From assembly GCA_031255595.1 (NCBI GenBank), contig JAIRSF010000059.1:1-41759 (forward strand): 41,759 nt of DNA, given 5' to 3'. This stretch comes from Tannerella sp. (GTDB lineage Bacteria; Bacteroidota; Bacteroidia; Bacteroidales; Tannerellaceae). The notes under the pieces are model-generated. The model had not been told where the DNA came from. It saw only the letters and a program-made list of their open reading frames with translations, and made no database searches. Both the position numbers and the translations under genes were made by a program. This document shows, piece by piece, positions 17,192 to 25,592 of this stretch. How positions within the stretch are numbered: the first letter of the stretch is position 1; every line of letters starts with the position of its first letter.

Positions 17192-18460
17192 TTACCGGTC
17201 ATGAAACGATTCGTCTGTCGGCATCATCTTATACATCCGATCCGACGGACGGATTTTTTCATCTATCCTGATAGAAAAATGTTCGCCTTTCACCGTTTGC
17301 CGAACAGACTGCAGCTCTACGCGTATCTCTTTCACCGTTTTCAATAAAGCTCCCGTAGTAGGGCCTGTAATCAGGATCTCATCGCCAACCTTCAACGAGC
17401 CGCTCTCCATCTCAAACTCAGCCACCCGTATATCACTATAATACTTGATCCCCTTGGCCACATACTCTTTACGCCGCGTGGCGCTCGATCCATAACGGCT
17501 GCTCCATTCCCCAAGGCGCCGACCCAGATAGTAACCGTCCCAAAAACCACGATTAAAAACCGATTTCAGGCGTTCGTCCCAGATCCCGATCTTTTCTTCC
17601 GAGAACGTTCCGTCGCAATAGCACTTTACCGCTTCCTTATAACATTCCGTCACAATCCGCACATATTCAGGCCCACGAGCACGCCCTTCGATCTTAAACA
17701 CACGAACGCCCGCATCGATCATCTTATTTATAAAATGAATCGTTTTCAGGTCTTTAGGCGACATAATGTACGGGTTATCCACTTCCAGTTCGATATCCGT
17801 TTCCCGGTCTTTAACCGTATACCCCCGGCGACAGATTTGTGTGCAGGCGCCGCGGTTCGCCGACAAATTCAGCTCATGCAAGCTGAGGTAACACTTCCCG
17901 GAAACCGCCATACAAAGCGCTCCATGGCAAAACATTTCAATGCGTACCCGTTCACCTTTCGGCCCTTTAATATCTCCGGCATGAATCTCATCGTAGACCG
18001 CACGCACCTGTTCAAGGTTCAGTTCACGCGCAAGCACCACCACATCGGCAAACCGGGCATAAAATCTCAACGCTTCGACATTGGAAATATTAAGTTGTGT
18101 CGAAAGGTGCACTTCCTGCCCGATCCGGTTCGCATAAATCATTGCCGCCACATCCGAGGCTATGACAGCCGAAACGCCGGCAGCTTTTGCCGCATCTATA
18201 ATCTCACGCATCAGCGGCAAATCCTCGCCATAAATAACCGTATTAACGGTCAGATAGCTCTTAATGCCATGCTCCCGGCAGATAGAAGCTATTTTATGCA
18301 GGTCGTCCGTCGTAAAATTATTCGACGAGCGCGAACGCATATTCAACCCTTCTATCCCAAAATAAATCGAATCGGCCCCGCCCTGTATCGCCGCCATAAG
18401 CGACTCATACGACCCGACGGGCGACATTATTTCAAAATCCTGTATCTTATATTCCATCAT
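17192..18460 (-). CDS. U32 peptidase-family protein, probable tRNA/rRNA hydroxylation factor (TrhP/RlhA-like)
   Basis: The 422-residue product opens with IMSPVGSYESLMAAIQGGAD, typical of peptidase U32. It carries the family signature EMFCHGALCMAVSGKCYLS near residues 173-191, followed by NRGACTQICRRGY. These Cys residues are thought to bind an iron-sulfur cluster. Characterised members TrhP and RlhA hydroxylate tRNA or rRNA using prephenate-derived intermediates, so an RNA modification role is more likely than proteolysis. A C-terminal beta-barrel-like domain follows from about 340. The first two codons are both ATG, so the start may be one codon later. A consensus promoter lies upstream. Confidence 0.88.
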   Translation of the reverse strand: MMEYKIQDFEIMSPVGSYESLMAAIQGGADSIYFGIEGLNMRSRSSNNFTTDDLHKIASICREHGIKSYLTVNTVIYGEDLPLMREIIDAAKAAGVSAVIASDVAAMIYANRIGQEVHLSTQLNISNVEALRFYARFADVVVLARELNLEQVRAVYDEIHAGDIKGPKGERVRIEMFCHGALCMAVSGKCYLSLHELNLSANRGACTQICRRGYTVKDRETDIELEVDNPYIMSPKDLKTIHFINKMIDAGVRVFKIEGRARGPEYVRIVTECYKEAVKCYCDGTFSEEKIGIWDERLKSVFNRGFWDGYYLGRRLGEWSSRYGSSATRRKEYVAKGIKYYSDIRVAEFEMESGSLKVGDEILITGPTTGALLKTVKEIRVELQSVRQTVKGEHFSIRIDEKIRPSDRMYKMMPTDESFHDR

Positions 18461-18480
18461 ATCACCTTAATTTCACAGTG

Positions 18481-18511
18481 CAAAGTTAATACGTAATATT
18501 CCCATTTCAAA
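18481..18511 (-). promoter_or_regulatory. Promoter of the U32-family gene
   Basis: The minus strand shows TTTG (18511-18508), a 19-base spacer and TAACTTTG (18488-18481), matching both Bacteroidetes elements, 20 bases before the start codon. Confidence 0.65.
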
Positions 18512-18556
18512 ATATTGTTTTTCTCTGATTTCAGCCGATGTTTGCCGGATTCTTTT

Positions 18557-18564
18557 TATTTTTG
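18557..18564 (+). promoter_or_regulatory. -7 box for the MutS-like gene
   Basis: TATTTTTG matches TAnnTTTG and lies 22 bases before the chosen ATG at 18587. No good -33 partner is visible. Confidence 0.45.
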
Positions 18565-18586
18565 CGCCTTTCTAACGAATAAAGAC

Positions 18587-20404
18587 ATGGAGCAAAAGAC
18601 AACTATCGACGAAATTTTTCTATTTTACCGGACGAAACAAAAGGAACATTCTGATATTCTGCAAACACTCAAAAGAAATATTCATAACACAGGTACACTA
18701 AGACTGTTAGTAATAATCGGTATGATCGTAACGCTTTGGTTATGCCGCGGTTATAGCGTTACGGCGTTAATGGCTGTTGCGGCGGCGTTCCTCCTCCCTT
18801 TCTTCGTACTCGTCGTTTATCATACCGGGTTACACGCCAAACGCGCTTATGAAGAAGGCGTCATTCGTTTATGTGAAAACGAACTGAAAGCACTGAATTA
18901 CGATTTCAGCGCCTTCGACGGAGCTGCGGAACTAACGGATTCTCAACATCCGTTCAGTCTTGACCTGGATGTTTTCGGTGAAAAATCATTGTTTCAAAGC
19001 ATAAACAGAACCGTCACCTTAATCGGCAAAAAACGATTAGCCGGTTGGTTTAAAAATCCCTTATCGAACAAACCGGACATTCTATCCCGGCAACAGGCGG
19101 TAAAAGAAATGTGCACAAAAACCGATTTTCGCCATAACTTTTATGTGACCGGAAAAGAACAGCCGAACAGTGATAAAGATGTTCGGCAATTAAATGAATT
19201 AGCCTCCCGGACAACACATTTTTCCGAAAACCTTTTATGGAAAGCCCTGATTTGGCTGGTTCCTCTCGCATGGATCATAACAATAGCCGCACTCATATGG
19301 ACGAACATGTCGTTCGGCGCGTTCAACGTGATGTTTTTCCTCAGCCTGATCATTGCGAATATACATACGAAGCGCATTACCAAACTGCATCAGACAATGG
19401 ATCACATGAATAAAATGTTGTCCGTATACTCCAAGCTGATGAAACATATTGAAAACGAGAAATTTAATTCCGACACATTAAAAAACAGCCAACAGAAACT
19501 TACCTCGAACGGAGCGGCAGCTTCAAAAACAATTAAAAAATTGTCCGGTATCATCGGCGGGCTTGACCAGCGTTTCAACATGGCGGCTATTATTTTCAAT
19601 CTGCTCTACCTGCGTGATCTGCGCCATGTGATGCAACTGGAAAAATGGGTTAAAACGTATGCCGGCCGTTTCGACACATGGTTCGACGCCCTGGCGGAAT
19701 TTGACGCTTTCTGTTCGCTCGCCAACTTCACATTCAACCATCCCGGCTACATCTTCCCTTCGATTGCAGACACTTATTGTCAAATGGAAGGAAAAGCGCT
19801 GGGACATCCGTTAATCCACCGGGACAAATGTGTCCGCAACGATATCGATATTCCCGGCAATAAATATTTCCTGATCGTAACCGGAGCCAATATGGCCGGC
19901 AAAAGTACGTATCTGCGGACGATCGGCGTAAATTTCCTCTTTGCCTGCATGGGCATGCCCGTCTGTGCCGAATCTCTTAGCGTCTATCCCGCGCACTTAG
20001 TCACAAGCCTGCGAACCGCCGATTCGCTCGTTTCGAACGAATCCTATTTTTTTGCCGAACTGAAACGCCTGAAAATGATCATCGACCTGCTGAATACCGG
20101 CCGGGAACTGTTTATCATTCTGGATGAGATACTGAAAGGAACAAATTCGATCGATAAACAAAAAGGCTCCGTCGCGCTCGTAAAACAGCTCCTGAAAAAA
20201 GGCGCTTGCGGCATGATCGCCACCCACGACCTGACACTTGGCTCGCTAACGGAGATATTTCCGGAAAATATACGGAACAAACGGTTTGAAGCGGATATCA
20301 CAAACGACAAACTAACCTTCACCTACCGGATAAGAGAAGGCATTGCACAAAACATGAATGCAACATTCCTGATGAAAAAGATGGGAATATCCGAGGATGA
20401 ATAG
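18587..20404 (+). CDS. Membrane-anchored MutS-family ATPase
   Basis: The start at 18587 (605 residues) is chosen because the -7 box at 18557 lies inside the longer frame that begins at 18515. The C-terminal third is a MutS ABC-type ATPase: Walker A TGANMAGKST at 432-441, a SLRTADSLVSNESYFFAEL signature after it, Walker B LFIILDEILKGTN at 508-520, and the ATHD motif near 546. The N-terminal mismatch-recognition domain is absent. Instead two hydrophobic hairpins are visible, about 38-54 with 58-79 and about 218-236 with 241-259, so the protein should be anchored in the inner membrane. A role in ordinary mismatch repair is doubtful. Its stop lies 2 bases from the stop of the convergent gene. Confidence 0.85.
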   Translation: MEQKTTIDEIFLFYRTKQKEHSDILQTLKRNIHNTGTLRLLVIIGMIVTLWLCRGYSVTALMAVAAAFLLPFFVLVVYHTGLHAKRAYEEGVIRLCENELKALNYDFSAFDGAAELTDSQHPFSLDLDVFGEKSLFQSINRTVTLIGKKRLAGWFKNPLSNKPDILSRQQAVKEMCTKTDFRHNFYVTGKEQPNSDKDVRQLNELASRTTHFSENLLWKALIWLVPLAWIITIAALIWTNMSFGAFNVMFFLSLIIANIHTKRITKLHQTMDHMNKMLSVYSKLMKHIENEKFNSDTLKNSQQKLTSNGAAASKTIKKLSGIIGGLDQRFNMAAIIFNLLYLRDLRHVMQLEKWVKTYAGRFDTWFDALAEFDAFCSLANFTFNHPGYIFPSIADTYCQMEGKALGHPLIHRDKCVRNDIDIPGNKYFLIVTGANMAGKSTYLRTIGVNFLFACMGMPVCAESLSVYPAHLVTSLRTADSLVSNESYFFAELKRLKMIIDLLNTGRELFIILDEILKGTNSIDKQKGSVALVKQLLKKGACGMIATHDLTLGSLTEIFPENIRNKRFEADITNDKLTFTYRIREGIAQNMNATFLMKKMGISEDE

Positions 20405-20406
20405 AT

Positions 20407-21633
20407 TCACTCGAAAATATCTACCATCGCCATATAATGGGTATCCGAAACTACCGGACAAAGGGACATATAACCGGAGCGTATTCTTCCATTCTCAAGG
20501 AAAAGAGGCGAAGACAACTGCATCCGTTGATGCTCTTTCAACATGTCGTAAAGATAAATAATACGCAACAATCCATGAGATCCGGGGTATACAAACTGCC
20601 GGCTGAACTGCATGGCGACAAGCCCCATCGTATAACGCAGATTAAGTTCCACAAACGGATGTATGGCATAATTACCTTCACTCGTTTTGTAAATCATCAT
20701 ATCCACTCCCATAAATCCGGTATAAGAACTGCCCAGCGTTTCTTTTAAAACAATGCGCACCTGCTCAACCAGAAACATATAATCTTCGGGCGAAATAAAA
20801 TCGTTAAGACGTTGCAAAAGCAGCTCCTGTGTTCCCAGCATACAACCGACAAACTGTCCCTGGGCCTGCGTTTCAAATATGGATAATCCCACATACTTGA
20901 TATCTCCCTGCCCGTCGGAATAAAATTCCACAGCAAAGTCCAGCGTCTTATCCAGCGCAGGCTCTATGCTAACGGCTCCCTGTTTCTTTAATGCCCCGTT
21001 AATCCAGCTAACGGCGCGATTATCCAATTGTTTTTCGGACAACCAGTACAGTCCGCGCCCCGATGATGAGAAAGGGGTCTTAATTACAAACGGAGGTGTA
21101 TTTTTTAATACATATTTCTCCAATGCATCTACCTCCGAAAAAAACTCCGGTATTTCTATAGAGGGCGTGATCGGAAAAATCTCCTGCAGGCGTTTCAAAC
21201 ATACGGCAGCCGTCTGCCGTCCCGTAAGCGTCGCATACTCGTCTTTCCATTCCGGAACTTCGATATCCATCCCGGCCTGCTTCAACTCATTAAAAGTAGC
21301 AATGCTACGGGGAGAAACACCCCAGGAGGAAGACGTTAAAGGCGGGAGTTTGGGTTTCTCGCCGGCTTTTTTTCGTTTGTACAACTCTTTCATCATCAGA
21401 TTCAAAATCATAGGTGATGACAAATGAGGACGAAATTCTTTCGGCAACGAAGATATAAACTGTGATGATTTCACGTTTCTGACAAGCGTAAAACTCCCCG
21501 CACCTCCATACCAGACAGGTAACAACTCCAGATCTGCAGCCATTTTTTGTACTGTATATGGAGGGGTGTAATGGGACTTGCCCCATAAGATTTCCATCTC
21601 ATGCCCCGGATTAAACAAATGCAATTGTGGCAT
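20407..21633 (-). CDS. Uncharacterised protein with ATP-grasp-like fold
   Basis: I do not recognise a named family for this 408-residue product. The central and C-terminal parts fit an ATP-grasp enzyme: PFVIKTPFSSSGRGLYWL (181-198) resembles the Lys and glycine-rich ATP loop. VSIEPALDKTLDFAVEFY (221-238) resembles the hinge and following strand. GFMGVDMMIY (307-316) and HPFVELNLRYTMG (325-337) supply acidic and E-x-N metal ligands. The N-terminus starts with QLHLFNPGHEMEIL, a possible ligand-binding segment. Such enzymes ligate a carboxylate to an amine or thiol with ATP; the substrates here are unknown. It begins 25 bases after the DUF349 gene and is probably co-transcribed with it. Confidence 0.7.
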   Translation of the reverse strand: MPQLHLFNPGHEMEILWGKSHYTPPYTVQKMAADLELLPVWYGGAGSFTLVRNVKSSQFISSLPKEFRPHLSSPMILNLMMKELYKRKKAGEKPKLPPLTSSSWGVSPRSIATFNELKQAGMDIEVPEWKDEYATLTGRQTAAVCLKRLQEIFPITPSIEIPEFFSEVDALEKYVLKNTPPFVIKTPFSSSGRGLYWLSEKQLDNRAVSWINGALKKQGAVSIEPALDKTLDFAVEFYSDGQGDIKYVGLSIFETQAQGQFVGCMLGTQELLLQRLNDFISPEDYMFLVEQVRIVLKETLGSSYTGFMGVDMMIYKTSEGNYAIHPFVELNLRYTMGLVAMQFSRQFVYPGSHGLLRIIYLYDMLKEHQRMQLSSPLFLENGRIRSGYMSLCPVVSDTHYMAMVDIFE

Positions 21634-21658
21634 TATAAATACTGTATATTGTTTTAAA

Positions 21659-24193
21659 TTATTCTAAATTTTCGTCTATCGCTTCTATTTTCTTAACAAC
21701 TATCTCCATTTCTTCTCTCAGGCGATCTATCTTACGATCCATCTCCTTCAGCAACCCATCACCACCTTTTGAAGATATATTAAAAAAACCTATATTATTC
21801 TCATACGTTTGAAGTTCATTTTTCATCCGTTCATATACCCGCATAAGCCTATCTCTTTCACTATATAGCTTATTCTTACCAACGCCGGCAAGCTCTGTCA
21901 GGTTAGAGCGGAATTGTTGCACACGACGGTCGCGTTCGTTCACCTTTAATCTGTCGAATTGTTTGTCTACCGCTTCGCGGAAAGATTTATACAGTTTATC
22001 TTTTTCCCTGAAAGGAACAAAGCCGATACTTCCCCAATCCGAAATATATTTGCGCAACGTTGAGAGTGCGTCTTCATCCGCCATGTTCTCATCAATCGTA
22101 CGGATTTTCTCTATCAAGGCTTTTTTGGCCTCCAGATTATCATTTTCTTCCGATTTTTGAGAAGACATCTCTTTGTTTTTCTGCTCAAAGAAATAATCGC
22201 ATGCTGCAATAAACTGCCTCCAGACCGATTCCGAGTATTTACGTGCAACCGGCCCGATTTTCTTCCATTCGTTCTGAATTTCGACAAATGCCTTTGTAGC
22301 ATCTTTCCAATCGGTACGGTCTTTCATTGACTCGGCTTTTTCAACAAGCGCCTTCTTCAATTCAAGATTTTTGTCCATCTCCTGTTTGACGGACTTATAA
22401 AACTCACTTTTCTTATTAAAATAAGCATCGCACGCCGCACGAAAACGTTCAAATATTTTTACGTTCTGTTTTTTGGTTGCAAAACCAATTGTACGCCATT
22501 TTGCCTGCAGCGCTATCACTTCTTCGGTCTTTTTCTCCCAATCCCTCATTGTTTTGAGAGCCTCGGAATCTATATGTTCTATTTGTTCGCATATAGCGAT
22601 TTTTTCTTCGAGATTTTTTTCCTCATTGGCTTTCAATGACTCAAAATGCGCCTGGTGCTTTTTGTTTATAACCGTCGACGCTTCTTTAAAACGATCCCAG
22701 ATGGAATCCCGAAATTCCTTGGCAACCGGGCCTATCTCACGCCATTGTTGATGAAGCTTTTGTAATTGATGAAAAGCCGAAACTACGTCCGCTTCGGAAT
22801 CAAGACGCTCAACAGCTTCACACAAAGCGGTTTTCAACTCCAGATTTTTCTTGAAATCATAATCACGAAATTGATTGTTTATTTTTACGATATCATAAAA
22901 ACGCTCATTATAAAGCTGATATTTACGCCATAATTCTTTCGCATAATCCTGGGGAACCGATTTTATTTCCTTCCATTTACGTTGTATTTCACGAAATTCA
23001 TTATAACGTTTATTGAAATCATCCTGACTTTCCGTCAGGGCTTTCAGGCGTTCGATAAGGTGTTGCTTGAAGACATAATTTTCCTCTTTCAGGCGTTCTT
23101 CTTCAGCAGCCATGGATGCACGCTTTTCTTTATACTCGGAGATAAGTGATTTCAATTGTGTTTCGGTTTCATCTTCCGGTATCACAAAAGCATTTTCTTC
23201 TCCACCTCCCTCAAGGAACTCTTTCTTCATTGTTTCCACCTCAATACGGCGGAGTTTGTAATAAGTTTGTTTAAGGACATCCGCCTCATTCCGGGTATAT
23301 CTTTTCGGTTCGGCAACGATCCGCTTCAAGCGTTCTATAATCTCCTGCTTGGTAATAATAGCCAAAGCCACAGCATCTAAAGGCGCAATCATCCCTTCCG
23401 ACACTTCCGGTTCAGGAGCCGCATCTTCGTCCGAAGCGTCTTCCCCGAATTCCTCCGTTACCACCGGCGCTTCCGAATCTGCACTTTCTTCAACTTCCGG
23501 CTCTTCGACAACCGCTTCGACCGGAGTTTCCGATTCAACGCCCGGCGCTTCAACAGCCGCGTCAGCCGAAACTTCCGAATCTGCGCTTTCCTCAACTTCC
23601 GGTTCTTCGGCTACCGCTTCGACCGGAGTTTCCGATTCAACGCCCGGCGCTTCAATAGCCGCATCAGCCGGAGCTTCCGAATCCGCGCTTTCTTCAACTT
23701 CCGGTTCTTCAGCTACCGCTTCGACCGGAGTTTCCGATTCAACGCCCGGCGTTTCAACCACCGCGTCAGCCGGAGCTTCCGAATCTGCGCTTTCTTCAAC
23801 TTCCGGTTCTTCGGCTACCGCTTCGACCGGCGTTTCCGATTCAACGCCCGGCGTTTCACCCGCTGCATCAGCCGGAGCTTCCGAATCTGCGCCCGGCGTT
23901 TCAACCACCGCATCAGCCGGAGCTTCCGAATCTGCGCTTTCTTCAACTTCGGCTACCGCTTCTTCAACGATCGCCTCAAGTGGAGCCGGCGCTTCAACCT
24001 GTTCGTCAACTTCAGTCGCTGTTGCTTCAACGTTTGTTTCAGCTTGGGTTATTACTTCCTCAACCTCTTTGTCGGGTTCGGCAGTTGTTACTTCCGGACT
24101 TACTTCCGGTGCCTGAGATTCTTCCAATTTACCTGTTTCTTCAGTAGATTCTTTTTCTTCTTTAGGCAAATTCGTTTCTTGCGTGTCCATCAT
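21659..24193 (-). CDS. DUF349 repeat protein with acidic Ala/Glu/Pro-rich N-terminal repeats
   Basis: The 844-residue cytoplasmic protein has two parts. Residues 1 to about 280 are low complexity and strongly acidic, built largely of a 34-residue unit containing EESADSEAPADA and ESETPVEAVAEEPEV. From about 300 to the end it is helical and charged, with repeated motifs of the DUF349 family such as WKEIKSVPQDYAKELWRKY, WREIGPVAKEFRDSIWDRF, WRTIGFATKKQN and WKKIGPVARKYSESVWRQF, each about 75 residues apart. DUF349 proteins are common in Bacteroidetes and actinobacteria and have no firmly established function. The acidic region is probably disordered. It leads a likely two-gene unit with the ATP-grasp-like gene. 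Confidence 0.88.
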   Translation of the reverse strand: MMDTQETNLPKEEKESTEETGKLEESQAPEVSPEVTTAEPDKEVEEVITQAETNVEATATEVDEQVEAPAPLEAIVEEAVAEVEESADSEAPADAVVETPGADSEAPADAAGETPGVESETPVEAVAEEPEVEESADSEAPADAVVETPGVESETPVEAVAEEPEVEESADSEAPADAAIEAPGVESETPVEAVAEEPEVEESADSEVSADAAVEAPGVESETPVEAVVEEPEVEESADSEAPVVTEEFGEDASDEDAAPEPEVSEGMIAPLDAVALAIITKQEIIERLKRIVAEPKRYTRNEADVLKQTYYKLRRIEVETMKKEFLEGGGEENAFVIPEDETETQLKSLISEYKEKRASMAAEEERLKEENYVFKQHLIERLKALTESQDDFNKRYNEFREIQRKWKEIKSVPQDYAKELWRKYQLYNERFYDIVKINNQFRDYDFKKNLELKTALCEAVERLDSEADVVSAFHQLQKLHQQWREIGPVAKEFRDSIWDRFKEASTVINKKHQAHFESLKANEEKNLEEKIAICEQIEHIDSEALKTMRDWEKKTEEVIALQAKWRTIGFATKKQNVKIFERFRAACDAYFNKKSEFYKSVKQEMDKNLELKKALVEKAESMKDRTDWKDATKAFVEIQNEWKKIGPVARKYSESVWRQFIAACDYFFEQKNKEMSSQKSEENDNLEAKKALIEKIRTIDENMADEDALSTLRKYISDWGSIGFVPFREKDKLYKSFREAVDKQFDRLKVNERDRRVQQFRSNLTELAGVGKNKLYSERDRLMRVYERMKNELQTYENNIGFFNISSKGGDGLLKEMDRKIDRLREEMEIVVKKIEAIDENLE
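23465..23950. repeat. 102-bp tandem repeats inside the DUF349 gene
   Basis: The motif TTCCGAATCTGC (or a near copy) starts at 23471, 23573, 23675, 23777 and 23879, exactly 102 bases apart, then again 45 bases later at 23924. Each 102-base unit encodes 34 residues and the spacing keeps the frame. The last unit is partly deleted. A long open frame on the opposite strand over this region is a by-product of the repeat. Confidence 0.9.
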
Positions 24194-24274
24194 AAACTTA
24201 TCACTATTTTAAATATACAGGGAACTATCCCTCCGTATAAGAGATACAAAATAAAGAGTTATTTTCGGATTTGC

Positions 24275-24325
24275 CAAAAAAAAATTAAAAAAAATCGCAA
24301 AGAAAGGATATTTCTTTGCGATTTT
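24275..24325 (-). terminator. Terminator of the oadGAB operon
   Basis: A perfect 15-base inverted repeat (24291-24305 with 24311-24325, loop of 5) is followed on the minus strand by a long T-rich tract (rc of 24275-24293). It lies 24 bases beyond the oadB stop. It separates that operon from the DUF349 gene. Confidence 0.9.
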
Positions 24326-24348
24326 ATCTAATTTATAACATATTACGC

Positions 24349-25587
24349 TTAACTAAGAAAAGAGATTAAGATACCTGCAGCAACAGCAGAACCGATCACA
24401 CCCGATATATTACTGGACATACAATACTGCAAAACATGATTTTTTGTGTCATATTTCAAAGCGATTTCATTTGCAACACGCGACGCCATGGGTACGGCGC
24501 TCAACCCGGTAGCTCCGATAAGCGGGTTAATTTTCCGTTTCGACCACAGATTCCAGATCTTCACCATACATATACCGGACGTTATAGACAAAGCAAAAGC
24601 AAGGAAGCCGCCGACAACAATACCGATCGTAGTCCAGTTCAGAAAAGAATCGCATGTCATCGTAGCGCCGACACACAAGCCGAGAAAGATCGTCGCCGTA
24701 TTCATAATACTGTTCGACGCCGTATCAAATAAACGGAACGTATCACTTCCGATCTCTTTGATCAGGTTTCCGAACATAAGCATCCCGATTAGCGGAACAG
24801 CCGTAGGCACAAATATGGCCACGAGCGTCGTTACGGCTATCGGAAATATTATTTTTATCACACGCATATTTTTAATATACACAGGCTTGGCCGCTTTTTT
24901 CTCTTCTTCCTTCATGTTGATGGAAAGCTCCTTTTTTGTACAGGTTAATTTTACGACCAAAGGAATAATAACCGGCACCAATGCCATGTACGAATAGGCG
25001 GCAATTGCAATAGGCCCCAGCAGGTGAGGCGCAAGCTTAATTGTAGTAAAAATAGCCGTTGGCCCGTCGGCGCCCCCGATGATTCCGAGCGACGCCGCCT
25101 CTTTAGGGGTGAATCCCATCAATACGGCAATCAACAAGACCGCAAATATACCCATCTGGGCGGCAGCGCCAAAGATGGAAAGGCGAAGATTTCGCAACAT
25201 AGGCCCAAAATCGGTCAGCGCGCCTACTCCCATAAAGATTATAGGAGGAAGAAAACCCGTCTTTATAAGCATATAATACAAAAAATTCATTAATCCTAAC
25301 TCATGCGCAATATCATGCAACGGCATATCCCAGATATTCTTCGTTACACCACTACTCAACATCATATTTCCATCCTGGTCGGCCTGTATGATACCCATTT
25401 CACCTCCCGGAAAATTGGCCAGTAATACGCCGAAAGCGATCGGAACCAGCAGTAACGGCTCATAATGCTTCTTTATACCAAGATACAGCAATACAAATGC
25501 AATAGCATACATAATCAGGAACTGGGGCTTGTCGATGATATCGCCGAAAGCCGTCATTTCATATATTTTCTGAAATAGATTTTCCAT
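24349..25587 (-). CDS. oadB: Na+-translocating oxaloacetate decarboxylase, beta subunit
   Basis: The 412-residue integral membrane protein is full length for the OadB/MmdB/GcdB family. It releases CO2 from carboxybiotin and pumps Na+ outward. The family landmark GIIGGADGPTAIFTT lies near residues 167-181 and holds the Asp essential for Na+ transport. SNISGVIGSAVAAGI closes the protein, and NPLIGATGLSAVPMASRVAN lies near 357-376. Roughly ten membrane helices are visible, broken by a Lys/Glu-rich loop (KEEEKKAAK). It follows oadA by 5 bases and is the last gene of the operon. Confidence 0.95.
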   Translation of the reverse strand: MENLFQKIYEMTAFGDIIDKPQFLIMYAIAFVLLYLGIKKHYEPLLLVPIAFGVLLANFPGGEMGIIQADQDGNMMLSSGVTKNIWDMPLHDIAHELGLMNFLYYMLIKTGFLPPIIFMGVGALTDFGPMLRNLRLSIFGAAAQMGIFAVLLIAVLMGFTPKEAASLGIIGGADGPTAIFTTIKLAPHLLGPIAIAAYSYMALVPVIIPLVVKLTCTKKELSINMKEEEKKAAKPVYIKNMRVIKIIFPIAVTTLVAIFVPTAVPLIGMLMFGNLIKEIGSDTFRLFDTASNSIMNTATIFLGLCVGATMTCDSFLNWTTIGIVVGGFLAFALSITSGICMVKIWNLWSKRKINPLIGATGLSAVPMASRVANEIALKYDTKNHVLQYCMSSNISGVIGSAVAAGILISFLS

Positions 25588-25592
25588 CAGCC

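Noticed and set aside
23349-24116. 255-codon Ser/Ala-rich plus-strand frame
   Set aside because: It mirrors the 102-base repeats of the DUF349 gene and is purely low complexity.
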